Positions 44,356 through 56,547 of a DNA stretch of 64,000 nt are shown here, piece by piece; position 1 is the stretch's first letter; every line of letters begins with the position of its first letter. Source of the stretch: Certhia americana. Taxonomy: Eukaryota > Chordata > Aves > Passeriformes > Certhiidae. The DNA is taken from contig CM031858.1 in the NCBI GenBank assembly GCA_018697195.1, positions 106,053,699-106,117,698 of the forward strand, in the 5' to 3' direction. The position numbers were made by a program, and so were the translations under genes. The notes under the pieces were generated by a model that saw only the letters and a program-made list of their open reading frames with translations, did no database searches and was not told the DNA's origin.

Positions 44356-45559
44356 AATAATTCTAAGATTTGAGTGTTTCAGGTGTTTGCAGCAGCTGTG
44401 ACTACTGAACACATTAGTTATGACAAGTCTGGTTTTGGAGGTATGAGGTCTGGCTGTGGTCTGCACTGGGCTAGCAGGCTTTGAGACCAGGGGACATCCC
44501 TGGAGGATTTTATTCACTTAGGGAGATGTAACTACACTTCCCTGTTGCAACTTGCATTTGGCATTAGGCACAACTTGGTCCCTGGTGTGATCCTGCAGCA
44601 GGTTGCTGGAAGAGAGCCCTGGCTTCAGGAAAAGTCTTTTGGACTCCACACCCTTTGGTTTTGCACTGTGTTGTGCATTACCCCTTTGCTGCTCCATCGT
44701 TTTCCCAGAGCGGTCCTTTCTTCTCTGCACAGCTCTGTGTTGCCCACGTCCTGGAAGCTGGTGCTCAACCCTTCCAGTGCCTGTGCTGCCTTCTCCTGCA
44801 TCCCACACTTCATCCTTCTTCTGACTGACTGTCCACACCTACTCTTGTATCACCTCTTTATGAAAACACATTCCCTGCACCTCTTTTCTGCTTATGAGAG
44901 CCACACACAGAGTCATGTCTTCACATGCACCGGCTAGCACGACCACACTGACTTCTGGGGCAGGGGACACACACTGACATGGAGGTGTCACCCTTCACCA
45001 CCCACACTGGCACTGAGATGGACAACACAAAGTGAACTTAATGCTGTTTTCGTGGCAAGGTCTTCATTTACACCTCAGCTGGGATAAATGACACCAGATT
45101 TTAGCAATTTAATCCTTTTACTTCTGGTGTGAAAGAACGTGTGCTCGATGGCTGGGACTGCCCCACACAGACCCATCCTCAACCTCCTCCTTTTCTCCTG
45201 GAGGTAAAAAGTTCAGCTGGACCCTGTGTTGAATGGTTTTCAGCCTACCCAGCTGGCCAGGGAAGCAGAGCATCCTTGGGCACAGGGATGCGAGTGCCTC
45301 TGCCCCGGGCTGGGCGGGCATGGGCTATACATAGCTCAGGTCCAGGGCCAGCAGACAAAGGGAGCCTGTAAGGCTGCTGGGATCTGCGGTTATCAGCGGC
45401 CAGGGCAGGAAACGTCCCACACCACAATAACCTCAACTCCACCTTATGTCAGCAAGCCCTACAAACAGAAGGACCCAGCCACGGGCTTTTGCTCAGGCTG
45501 GTACTGTACACTGGAGCTGGCTTCCATGGGGAACGGACGGAAAAACAACATGACTGGCC

Positions 45560-45760
45560 TGTTCTGATGGCAGGCAGATAAACTGTCGCTCCGCTCAGAC
45601 GGGTATTGTTTCCTTCCCACAGGCCTCCTCGCTGCCACCACCGAGCACACGATAAAGCCTTGGCCTTTTATAGGGCTTCTCTTTGAGTTTGTGCCGATTT
45701 CAATGCAGTCATTCAAAGTGAACATGCTTGGTGAATTGTTAATTCAAGTGTCCTGGAACA
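45560..45760. promoter_or_regulatory. Candidate enhancer with GATA and NKX2-like words
   Basis: Within about 180 bp are AGATAA (45576-45581), GATAAA (45651-45656), a CCTTTTATAGG word (45664-45674, a TATAAAAG box if read on the minus strand), TTGTTAATTC and TCAAGTG (45744-45750, an NKX2-like core). GATA plus NKX2 sites together are typical of cardiac and gut enhancers in vertebrates. The expected downstream neighbour is GATA6. This is motif-level inference only. Confidence 0.3.
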
Positions 45761-47476
45761 CAGCATTTAGGAAAAATGGAAGGATTATTTTTAACCAGTT
45801 AATTCTGGACAAAAATCCCCTACCTTTACTTGCAGTAGAGTTAGACCTTCCTCAGCTTTACAGTTGACTTTGGGGCCAGGGCTGGCAAGGAGAGGAGGAA
45901 ATTGCATATGTCAAGAACTGTGCCACAATTTTGGTCAAAGTCTGCCAATATTGCTGTTTCCCTGTCTGCCACCTGAGGTGGCTGAAGTCATTGCTCCAGC
46001 CTGGATTCCAGCAGAAATAAAACAGACATTCATATAGGCTCTGTCAAGTACTACATCTCAGCACATCCACACATGGCTAGAGACAGGAAAGATGGGGCCT
46101 TTTAGACCTGCATCCTCATGTTTCTTATTCCTGAAAATACTGACAATGAATTCAGATATTTTGCCAGGTATTTGATGTGTTACAGCAGCACCTTGGGATC
46201 GCTGTCCTTGGCCACCTGCTGATATACTTTCCCCATGTTGCAGCACCCGGCTGGCAACCACACACCCAGGCGTGCTCAGGCAGGAAGGGAAGGTGGAAAA
46301 ACGCCCAGCGCCTTTGGGGAGAAAGTTATGATTTAAGCTGGATGGTTGAACACAACAACCTTTGGGAGAAAACCTAGTGGAGGTACTCTAACTGCTGACA
46401 GCCCGTTTCCTTGCACTGCAGGAGTGTGGGCATTTGCCTTAATCAGTGTTTCCTATGCTATTTTAAGCCTGAATGCTTTTTCAGGAAAAATAAATGGATA
46501 ACAGGCCCTTTGCAACACAAGCATGTATTATTAAATGCTACTCTCCCATGTGCAGTTTATCCACAGCCATTTCACTTGCTATGGGCCTCCATGCCCTTGT
46601 GCCTCACATACTAGAAAACATTGTCTTCATTGAAATATTTCTTGAGAAGATGAAGTGACTTTTGTCTCTGCCATGGTAAAGCAGTACTTACTAGCCACTA
46701 CCAACTGGCTAGAAGGATATGGCTCTCTAATCCTTCAAACCAGTTTGGGTTTTCTTCTTTTGTGTACTGCATAGGCTGTTTGGTCTTTTTCTTTCCAGCT
46801 CAGGTAGCTCCCTGCAGCTGGCATGCATTTTTTTTTTTTATTTTTACTGGGTTATCTGCAGCAGTTTTTTGTTTCCTCTGTTTGTGAATTGGTTTGTTTC
46901 TTCTCTAGTCCTCCTTGCCACATCCACCACACTCACTGTAATCCTACCTGTACTAAATCTTCATCTCCCATGAAGAGGTTAATTTTGCTGGACTAAAATA
47001 TACACTGGGAACATGGGAGAATCTCCCATATCCTTGTAAGTCGTGTTTCTCCTCTTTTCCAACGCCAAACAATATAATACAGTTGGAAAAGACTCAACAG
47101 CCTGGGTTCTGATGAGGTACAAAGACTTTGGTTGCTGCTGCTGCTGCTGCCACTGCTTGGAGTGGGGAAACAACCAGACAACCTAGTTGCCCTGGGAATA
47201 TGCAAAACCCAAGTGAGAAGCAGTCCCTGGCCTAAGAAACTTGCAGTCCTGTTAGACAAGACAGTGGCAGAGAGAGGAGGCACAGGGAAATGGGTGCCAG
47301 AACAAGGAGTAATTAAACCAGGTTCCTGCTCAGGAAGAGCTCTTCAGGACTCCAAGTCACCCACTGAATTTTATAGCCCCTTTTACTTGTGAATATTCTG
47401 ATCTTTACAACTTTTATATCATTCTGTGTGTTCCTGGTGAGTTGGGGTTCTTTGTTTGGGTTTTGATGTTTGTTTC

Positions 47477-47495
47477 TTTTTTTTTTTTTTTTTTT
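47477..47495. repeat. T(19) homopolymer run
   Basis: An uninterrupted run of about 19 T in AT-rich sequence. No element is recognised around it. Confidence 0.85.
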
Positions 47496-50400
47496 CCTGC
47501 AACACTAACTCAATAAGCAGGTAATTTCAAGCTGATTTGATGTCTCTTGTTGTAAGGTTGTTCTTTGCGCACTCTATGATCCTCCTGAGGAGTGGCTTTT
47601 GCCTGCTGTCTTTTGCAGCTCTCAGGCTGGCATATGAAGCTTGTGAAAGATGCTTACAGTCTTTTGCTTGAGAGACTAATAAAATTAAACACTGTGGCAA
47701 TTTCTGTGGTCAGGGCAACATCTGCTTCCTCTGACATATCACAAGTGTGGAACATACCAGGCCAGAAGGGACAGAGCTGGGACAGAAAAACATCTTCAAA
47801 AATTAAAAAGAAAATACCCTTCAGCAGCTACAGTGCGTCAATGTCACTGAGGCTGGCACAGCATGGGCGCGTGCGTGCCTGTGCTCCAGGAATGCCATCC
47901 TGGCTGGCACTGAGCCTCCCAGGAGCCACATGTGGTCCTCGTGGACCCAGCTGCTGCCTTGTGTCCTAACACCTTTGCAGGGTCTCCCCAGGCTGGTGGG
48001 GCAGGAGAAACCCTGGCCATGGAGAGGATTCTTGTCCCCTACGTCCTCCACTGTCCTATGAACCACACGGGTGGGGCAGGACCTGAAGCAGGGGTGCTAT
48101 GACCAGCAGCACAAACCCCTGGGATTATGTTTGCTATGGTGTTGGGGGTTGAGTCCGTAAGGACATGTAAATACCAATAAAAGTGTGTTCAGGCTCCAGT
48201 CTCTGGTTGGATTAACTCCTGACAGAAAGGTTGGGTCCTCTGGATATTTCTGTATTTCTTGCATTTTGTTCCCTGCCATAGGAGGCACACAGTGATTCCA
48301 ATCCTCCTGCATCTTCAATTCTTCCCCATGCCACAGGAAAGAAACATTTGAAAAAGTTTTCAGTCAGGTCCTCCTCCTTGTTAAATTTAGCACAAGCCTG
48401 TAAAGCACCACCAGGAACAGCAATTAGGGAGCTGCACGTTTTGGTTCATGGTTATCTGCAAGGTCAGAGAGAAGTACAGGCTGTGTTAGTGAAGGTTTGT
48501 CAATTCTCATACAATTTAAACACAGAGGCAAATTTTAAAAACAAGAAGAAAAGCAAAATGTATTAGTCAGTCCTGACTCTCAAAAACCTAAACCCCTTCC
48601 TAACTGCTCCACACCCAATTGCTACTTCCATTTGCAATATTGATAAAACACAATCAGCTATATTTAATGAAAGGTAGCTTTGTTGAAGGACAGGAAAGTC
48701 AACGAACCATTTGTTACTGTGCAGGGCTCCCAGAGATTTGCCCAAAGTATTTTCAAGCTAATGACATCCCCCTTGACAGAGAATGAAGCCAGAGGATCTT
48801 CAAGCTAAGAGTGTTTTACAATCCCTTGTTCTTTTTAAACTCCTTTTTAAAATATCTTTTTCTCTCCCTTTCTCCTGCCACCCACCCAGCATCACCCACC
48901 CTTTGCTTTCAGTCCTTTCTCAAACTCCGTACCCACTGCTCTCACAACTTTTTTCTTCCCTTTCCCTCCTTTTCTGCACCAGACTGCCTTCATCCTGGCT
49001 CTCTAGGCTCCCTTTGGTCTCTTGGGCTCCCTCCTGCCCTCTTGCCCTGGTCCCTCTCTCCCTTATGCCAGGTCCCTGCCTGTTATCAGCACTGCTGGGG
49101 GACATTCCAGTGGGTGCTCCCTCTTTTCCTGCCATACTGGTGTCATCAGGCGTAGGAAGCACGACAAGGACAAACATTTTCTCCAGCGGAACGGAACACC
49201 AGTGACATCACTTAGCATCCTCAGGGACAACCAATACCTCCCTCAGGCTCAGCCTGGCTTTACCTTGCCATGGGCAGTGCTCCAGCCTTCGTGCCTCCTC
49301 ATTCTCCCTGTCCCCCCTTCCCTTTCTCCCTTCCCCTGCCTCATTCCACGTCATTTCCATTGCAACCAGAATACACTCGATCTTTCTTTTCTCTAATGAG
49401 CCCAGTCTAAAATGTGTCTGAGGGGTATTTTTAGCAGGGAGCTTGGCAGCCTGGCAGTCCTGGGCGTTTTGCCACCTTGAGCGAAAAATGTGCATCAACC
49501 CGATAAGGATTACAATGGTGTGCTGGGGGCCACAAGCAGGGGCCATCCTGGTGGCTGCTCTGCGGCCGTGGGGCTGTCCCCAGCCCACCCTGCCCCTGCC
49601 ATGCATCCCACACCGGCCTCTAAAATGTGTTCAAAGATACTAAAAGAGGGTTGCTGGGGAAGCTATGGGAGTTCAGTGGAAGAAAGCCATTGTATGGCTG
49701 GAACAGGGGTATTTTCTGGCCACATTGTTTCTGCAGGTGACATGCACACAGCACCTTATCCCCAAAAGTTGCCTTGAGAATGTAGCAGCCAGGTAATGAT
49801 GGGCACAGGCACAGCTCCCAATATCATAGCCTCAGGGTTGCTCCTTTTCTTCTGCTTTGTCCTTTTGGCAGTGCCATGGCTCAGGGCGAGGTGTTGGCCC
49901 CCTCACAGGCACAGGGTGAGCTCTGGGAGCAGGCACTGTTTGTCCCAGGGCTGTGGCTGGCACAGCTTGCTTGGAGTTGTTGTTGCCTGACGTGTCAGGC
50001 AAAGTATTTGCAAGTGGGAATGGCCTGCCGGGTTGACTTCCAGCTGCAATCAATAAAGAACTGTGCTGTGGGGTTTTAATTTGAAAAATAAATATCATGT
50101 CCAGCTAATATTTTTTAATATCTAGTTTCCCCCTCACAGTTCAAGGGTCTAGATCTTACTTAGAGAAATGATGATAATGTGATTAAACGTCCTGTAAAAT
50201 GTAAGCAAAAATGCCACTTTTTACAGGCAGGACATTTTGGGGAAGAGGGAGAACATATAAGCCAATGCACCCAGCTTGTTTATCTAGCCTCCTGATCATC
50301 TTAGCTACCTCTATAGTCAAGGAGGGGAGAGAAATTCCCTCAGGAAGTATTTTCAGGGGTAACACAGATGCTCTAAATACTCATCAAATAGGCCTATCTT

Positions 50401-50899
50401 TCCTATCAACGCCCCAGGGAAGAGCTGGCTGGTCAGACCCTCAGCTGTGACAAAGTCTTCCAATCCACACCACTCTGACCACACCTGCACAGTCTGGTCG
50501 AGGCAAGGGTGATTTCCCACTCCAGACAAATGGCTCCATCGTCCTTCTGTGCCAAGTGGAATAATTTCAAAGGGAACTGTGCCTCAAGGCTGGTGGTGAG
50601 GATGTTTATTTGGTGCTGGACATATATGGATGACTGCCTGCCTGCAGGTGAGAGATCCTATACCTGGAGCACAGAAATGGATGGAAGTGGTCTCCAAAAG
50701 AGTGTCTCTGCCCAAGAAGAGACCAACTATACATGCACTGTGTTGTGAAAGGTGTTCTTACATCATTCTTTCCATTAGAAAGATTTTTCTCCCTGTTAAC
50801 AAAGACTTTCCCTTTGTAGGGAAAGCAGACTTTTAGTTTTAGTTTTTAGTTGGGGGAGCAGACTTTTCCCTTCTTCATCTCTGAGCTATTTTATGTTGC

Positions 50900-51110
50900 T
50901 GAGGATTATTACTGCATCTCCCTCAGCTGTTTGTTTTTGACCTAAGCCATCCAGTTCTTTCAACTCTCCCCTACAGGTCATGTTTCCCAGACCTCTGGTG
51001 TTCCTGAATTTTCTCCAAAAGCCCAACATCTTTCCTGAAACGAATTGCACAAAACTGGCCACCCTATAAGAGCAGTAGCATACCACATATGCACTGAACA
51101 AAAGGGCTAT
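50900..51110 (-). mobile_element. Old CR1/L3-like LINE 3' relic
   Basis: Read on the minus strand, the stretch follows the conserved end of ORF2 in CR1/L3-like LINEs. It has a 'tatgctactgctcttatagg' start, then 'gccagttttgtgcaattcgt', 'ggaaagatgttgggcttttgg', 'gaaaattcaggaacaccaga', and a 'gacctgtaggggagagttga' and 'aagaactggatggc' run. The matching peptide contains GELKELDGLGQK where the family has an ERLKELGLFSLEK type motif. It is too diverged for a recent CR1 and has no functional frame. Confidence 0.5.
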
Positions 51111-53889
51111 TTCTTTGAACGGGCAATAGTGCTTGTTATTCCTTCCAGCATGACTTTTGCTTTATTTGCTTTGGGTTTTGATTTTGGTAATTGTGTGATT
51201 TAGAGCATTTTCCCTAAATTGTCAAAACAATTACTGTTTCTCCCCTTTTTCCTCCTTTTTAAGATTTTAAATTCTGATCCTCTCTGCCAGGTTTGCCATC
51301 ACTGTCTGTGTTCCCTTGTGTCCTGACAGATGATGCCAGGCAGAGCTGGGTACAACCCTCGTGTACCCAGCCCTCTGTGTCTCTTCCCTTTTTGACAGCA
51401 ACCACCAACAGCTGCTCCTTGGACTGCATTATCCAACCAGTTTTGTATTGAAGCTGTGTTTTACTGGTGTACTTGAAGTCACAGCACCAGTCCTGTGCCC
51501 AGACACTGCTCAGAAGAGATGCTTCTGGCAAGACAGCTGGGAGAACACCCTGGCACAGACACCTGTGGGGTTTATATGTTTTGTCTCTCAGCTTAGCCAT
51601 ATTTTAAGAAGCCAAGTACATTCCAGATGTCTGAAAGCACCTGGGCAGAGAAGTTTAGCACCCAACCTTTGTACTCAGGTGCTTCTGGGGCCATTGAGGT
51701 TTGGTTTAGGCACCTCTGCCTGTTTGCTGGCTCCAGCTCTCATAAGGCCACTCCCTGCCAGGCCAAAGGGCCCTAATGCACGTCAAGCTGAAATGTTTCA
51801 CTCAATCCTGGTCAAGTCTTTGGAGATGGTGCTCTGTGTGAAAAAGCCTCCCACTATTCATTAACTGGTATTTTTCTTTTGGATAACTTCTCTGTCCAAG
51901 AAAATACTGGATACTAAGAACTTCTATCCCACCTTACCAAGGAGAATAAATATCCAGCTGCTGGAAAAGGCTACAGCCTACAGGACCCCAGCTCTCAAGC
52001 AGCTGCTGGGTCTTGGTTGTCGCTAGTGCCTTGTATTAAAAGTCAGGGGCTGTTCCATGAATCAGGGGTTTGAGTCACTGTGAAACTGCATCTCGCCTTC
52101 CCCTCACCCCTTCCTGGCATTAAAACCTTGAAGAGCTTCAGCACACACAACAAAGGAGAAAGCAATAGGAGAGCAGCAAGGTCACACATCTGCTGCTTTC
52201 CACACTTTCTTATCTCTGACATCATGGGCCTCAAGGTCTTTCTTCTCATTAAAACAGCTGAATAACTGCAAACTGTACACAAACTGACTAAACCTGTGGC
52301 CTTCTGCCTCAGTCATAATATGGGATGTCTGGCTAGGGAGGATGTTTCTTGGCGAGGGAGGGTGAAGGGACTGAAGAAATAAGCAGCTCTGTGCAAACGC
52401 AGCGGGAAGCTGCTGCCACTGCCCCTTGGGCTGATGAGCTGCAGGACACCCAGCCAGGCCAGTGTGGTGGCATCTATGAAAACATCGGGATGTGACCCCA
52501 CCCCACCCTCAGGAAATGCAGGGCCAGCACCAAAATGACTTTGTGGAGGGCTGATTTGCAATGATCCCACCAGTGCTGCCTCTGCTTGAGGTTTATTTTG
52601 CTAGCAGTGGAAAGAGAAATAATAGGCATGGGGTGGGAACTGTGGGCTGAAAGAACTGTGGAAAATCAAAGGCATGGTATGGAAGCAGTGGCATTAAGTA
52701 ATGACAGCAGAAAGGGCAGAAAGAGTATCCTAAATCATCAAGTCTTTTGTACAGCCTGGGTTTGTTCCAGCAATACCAGCCTAAGCTGACCTCAGGCTGC
52801 TCTTGCATCTCTTCACAACTCTGTGGTTTGGACAGTCACTTCTCAGGTCTGACCATTACATGCACTCCTGCTGATGTCTCTGTGGCTGCTGCACATCCAA
52901 CAGCTGCCACTGGGATTTCTGAAAGCCACACCCACATCCCCACCCTACTAGTCCCGATGAAATTCATTAATGGCAGGTCATTTGTCATGATATAATGTGG
53001 GATGTAAAAGATCTATTTCTGGTGGTCGAACAAGCCTCCCTGCTTGGTGATTAGTGTTTAGCATCTGGGATTGCAACAATCTGGGAAAGCTAAGGCAAGT
53101 GGATGGGGGTGGTCTGCTCTGTGAAAAATTATATGTGTACTGAAGTAAGTAGATAAAGATGCTTTCGAGGTTCCAAACATTTTCCTACAGGAATAGAAAT
53201 GATTGTGAAAGATGAAAATCAGGAAAAATTGTGTAACAGGCGGCTACTGACATCAGCAGCTAAACACAAGTGTTAGTGGTTTTAGTCCTCCCAGTGTTAT
53301 TTGTGAAGGTTTGAAGGTGCCAGAGTGTATATCTGTGGGTCTCCCACATAACACTGGCCACACAGTTCCTGCCTGCATTTTGTCCCCCTGGTAAGCCCAG
53401 CAGCTTGCTGGCATTCTGGTCATGTTTCACTGGGAAGAAAGCAGTTTTAAGTTATCACAACAGTTTTTGTTTGTTTGTTTTTTAATCTGGCTTCAAATTC
53501 CACTTCTTTATATTTTGTCTTTCCCTACCAAAAATAAGTGGGGTTTGCTATGTCACACAGTTTCCTTCTAACGAATTTGTACTGCCTGCAAGCTAACTCA
53601 GCCTTCTTTTGAAAAGCTGGTCACTGACTGAGAGATGATGCCTTTGATCTGTATTTTCCTGTACTTTTTTGGTGTTTTTGGAAGTGTTGACCCCAGAACA
53701 AGAGCTGTAGTCCACCAGTGCTGTCTTCACTTCCCTGAGACTTGGTGGGACCCCATTACACCCTTCTCATGCTACAAAAGCAGTAGGGGCAGAGGCAGAG
53801 ATCTCTCCTGTAACAAGAATGCACAATTCTACTGGTGCATTGTGAGTTTATTTCTACAATCTTTTTTCTTTGAACACTGGTCTTGACTG

Positions 53890-54156
53890 ATGCTGGAAGG
53901 AAAGTCTCAAACAGATCGAGTTTTCCTTGGAAATGAGCTATCTAGCAAATTTTCTCTTTGTGACAGGTTCTTAGGTCAACATGCTGCTTATCTGATAAAA
54001 CTCTTATCAGAGACAATTTGTGGCACATTGCCCCAGTACCACGGTGCAGTGCTCTTAGCTTTACTCAACTTCGTGAAGACAATAGAAGATGACACTGCAA
54101 ATAGTGAAGAGCAAATGCTCCCTGTGGGTAGGTATCTTCAGACTATCATTCCATAG
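53890..54156 (+). other. Unassigned 88-codon open frame
   Basis: The frame runs from ATG to TAG and has a fairly protein-like make-up: an amphipathic stretch around AAYLIKLLSETICGTLP, a leucine-rich LLALLNFVKTIEDD and an acidic segment. I do not recognise a family. A GT-rich donor-like GTAGGT follows the PVG codons near 54126, so it might instead be an exon or a decayed retrocopy. There is no supporting promoter or neighbouring exon. Chance is still the simplest explanation. Confidence 0.12.
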
Positions 54157-54501
54157 TTTGAACAAACAGTCAAATATCTACTGACAACCAAGCAAAAGTT
54201 GGCAGGAGTTAATGGTTCTCTGGAATAACAATGTGCTGTGGGAGTACAGTTAAGCATCCTGAGCTGGACAACTGTGGCAAAATATATGGTTTATCCTAGA
54301 CAGAAATAGTTTATTCATGGATTACTGAGTCTTTTAAATGCTCTTCCTCTGGGCCCTGCCTCTTAACTAATGCCCACAGGCAAAGTACAAAGAGAATAAA
54401 AAATATGCGAACTAGTAACAGTGGTGCTTGATATAACTGCAGGATATATTAAAGCCTGAGTGAAACAGTTATTTCTTTTGAAATTTCTAAACATTTCATA
54501 C

Positions 54502-54519
54502 AAAAAAAAAAAAAAAAAA
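54502..54519. repeat. A(18) homopolymer run
   Basis: Simple sequence of 18 A; no retroposed gene is recognisable before it. Confidence 0.85.
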
Positions 54520-55374
54520 TCCAGTTCTGATGGGACCAAATATATTGAAACAAGTCACTAAGTCTTCTGCATTTCACATAGAGGATGAAAACAAAATCTG
54601 TTATTTCAACAGTTTGCTGTAAATAGCTGATTCAACTAATGAATCATCATCTTTGGCACAGCGAAGTTTCCTGGAATTATCCCAACAAAGCCCTCCTGAA
54701 TATCTATTTTGTAATTTAAAATTAGATAGCAATTCAGGTTAATACTTTGGTGTCAAAATGGCACAAAATTTTGTAATGGTAAAATAATCTGCAGAATAGG
54801 AATGATCATTCCTAACCACCATGAATGACAAAGAACAATAATTCAAGTCTATGAGATACTGCACACAGAATATCCCTTAGATTGTCCTATGGCTAATCTA
54901 TATCTGCTGATATGAGTACAGACACATCTCTCTTACATGTGTATAGCTTCAAATCTGTAGAGGAAAAGCCACTCAAAAGCTGGAAAAATGCAGCCAGATG
55001 AAGCATGATAATGTCAGGGATAAATAACATTAGGTAGTACAAACTTACTGGTAGGTCTTCCCTAATCATCAGGGTGGGATTTCCACAAAATTTTGAAAGG
55101 TACCCCCCATGCTCAGACCATCCATGTTTGACAGCATTTCCTCAGCATCTGGCCCGAAGTGCTCAGCCTGAATGCAGTCGTCACACCCCCAGACAATTGT
55201 CCTCCACTAACAAAAAATGATCAGCATTTATTACAATGTTGCCCGTAAAGGATTTCAGCTGCTGGTGTCCCCGGGGATGCAGGACACCATGGTATCTTGC
55301 TCCTCCCCTGGTCAGGATTGTCCATGTTGCTGCAGTACCTTGGGATCTGGGAATCTGTTGGTTTTGCTGTCGCG

Positions 55375-55400
55375 CACACACACACACACACACACACACA
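55375..55400. repeat. (CA)13 microsatellite
   Basis: A perfect run of about 13 CA units preceded by CGCG. It is likely length-polymorphic. Cys-Val and Thr-His runs in overlapping frames are artefacts. Confidence 0.95.
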
Positions 55401-55820
55401 TGAAGACAACATTGTGACCTCTAGGATGCTTATTATCTAAGTAGGTGCCAAACCACAGAGGCATGTGAGCTCATGAGAAATCCACATGGCAAGTTGGATG
55501 CAGAGGTGAGTGATGGGACCAGAGTTTCCACTATCGCAGGCCAGTGTTCTGAGTCACTGAGCCCAGCATTCCCATCTTTAGTGCCTTCCTAACTTCCTCT
55601 GTATGTGCTCACTGTGATCTGGAATAGCAGGCATCACTCTTGGAAGATCTGATCTCTTGGTTGCTTCCTCCTCTAACAGTGGCATTCAGATCTTCCCCTC
55701 TTAGTGTTGCCTGAGATATTTGTCACTGGAGTCACTTTTCAGGCAGCATCAAACACACCTGAAACAGATACTGTGTTCACCCTCTGCCCCAGTGTCAGCC
55801 CTTCTCACCTCTCCCTCAAC

Positions 55821-55860
55821 AGCACGTGCAACTTTTCAACAGCATGTGCAGCTTTTCAAC
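55821..55860. repeat. Two-copy 20-bp tandem repeat at CR1 5' junction
   Basis: Two adjacent 20-base units (55821-55840 and 55841-55860) differ at two positions; each contains GTGCA and ends CTTTTCAAC. They abut the 5' edge of the CR1 copy that begins near 55865. Confidence 0.9.
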
Positions 55861-55864
55861 AACA

Positions 55865-56547
55865 GTGACTGAAAAGTGGAAAAGGACCTGGAGGTTCTGG
55901 TTGGCAGCCAGCTGAACATGAGCCAGCATGTGCCCAAATGGCCAAGGAGGCCAATGGCACCCTGGCCTGTATCATCAATAGTGTGGCCAGCAGGACCAGG
56001 GCAGTGACTGTCCCCCCTGTACTCGGCACTGGTGAGGCCACATCTTGAGTGCTGTGTCCAGTTCTGGGCCCCACAGCTCAGGAAGGACATTGAGATGCTG
56101 GAGCATGTCAAGAAAAGAGCAACAGAGCTGGGGAAGGGTCTAGAGAGTAAGTCCCATGAGAAGAAGCTGAGGTTGTTTGGCCTTGAGAAAAGGAGGCTCA
56201 TGGGTGATCTTATCACTTTCTACGACTACCTGAAAGGAGGGTGTACCCAGCTGGGGTTTGATCCCTTCTCCCATGCAATAACTGGCAGGACAAGAGGACA
56301 TGGCCTCAAGCTGCACCTGGGAAAGTTCAAGTTGGACATGAGGATGAACTTCCTCACAGGAAGGGTTCTAGCATTGATACAGGCTGCCTAGGGAAGTAGA
56401 GGAATCACCATCCCTAGAGGTGTTCAGGAAATGGCTGATGTGGCACTTAGTGCCATGGTCTAGTTCACAAAATGGTGTTTAGTCAAAGGTTAGACTTGAT
56501 GATCTCAGAGGTCTTTTCCAAACTACTTGAATCTGCAATTCTGTGAT
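55865..56547 (+). mobile_element. CR1 LINE 3' fragment (end of ORF2 plus 3' UTR)
   Basis: This is a 5'-truncated CR1 copy with its natural 3' end. It begins in the 'aaaaggacctggaggttctg' block and passes through 'aacatgagccagcatgtgcc', 'ctggtgaggccacatcttga', 'ctgtgtccagttctgggccc' and 'gagaagaagctgaggttgtt'. It continues through 'atgaacttcctcacaggaag' and 'ccctagaggtgttcagg' to end with a GCAATTCTGTGAT type terminus. One frame stays open for about 119 codons (56032-56391), matching the ORF2 C-terminal tail. The 3' UTR part is diverged, so it is not a fresh insertion. Confidence 0.92.

Larger units (their letters stand above)
44356..50884. other. Intergenic, no gene recognised
   Basis: Mixed-composition sequence with no recognisable gene. 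It contains a GATA/NKX-like motif cluster (45560-45760), a T run (47477-47495), a short run of CTG triplets near 47132 and a pyrimidine-rich zone (48830-49390). Open frames up to 140 codons occur in the pyrimidine-rich zone because stops are rare there. Confidence 0.55.
51111..55820. other. Intergenic, no gene recognised
   Basis: Unique-looking sequence with an A run (54502-54519) and a CA microsatellite (55375-55400). Two consecutive + strand open frames (53635-53886 and 53890-54156) are the only ones here with protein-like composition, and I do not recognise either. Confidence 0.5.

Noticed and set aside
44067..44357. 96-codon frame as an independent gene
   Set aside because: It is the C-terminal part of CR1 reverse transcriptase and belongs to the LINE fragment.
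47131..47150. CTG triplet expansion
   Set aside because: Only about five units; too short to be notable.
56032..56391. 119-codon frame as an independent gene
   Set aside because: It is the CR1 ORF2 tail within the LINE copy.
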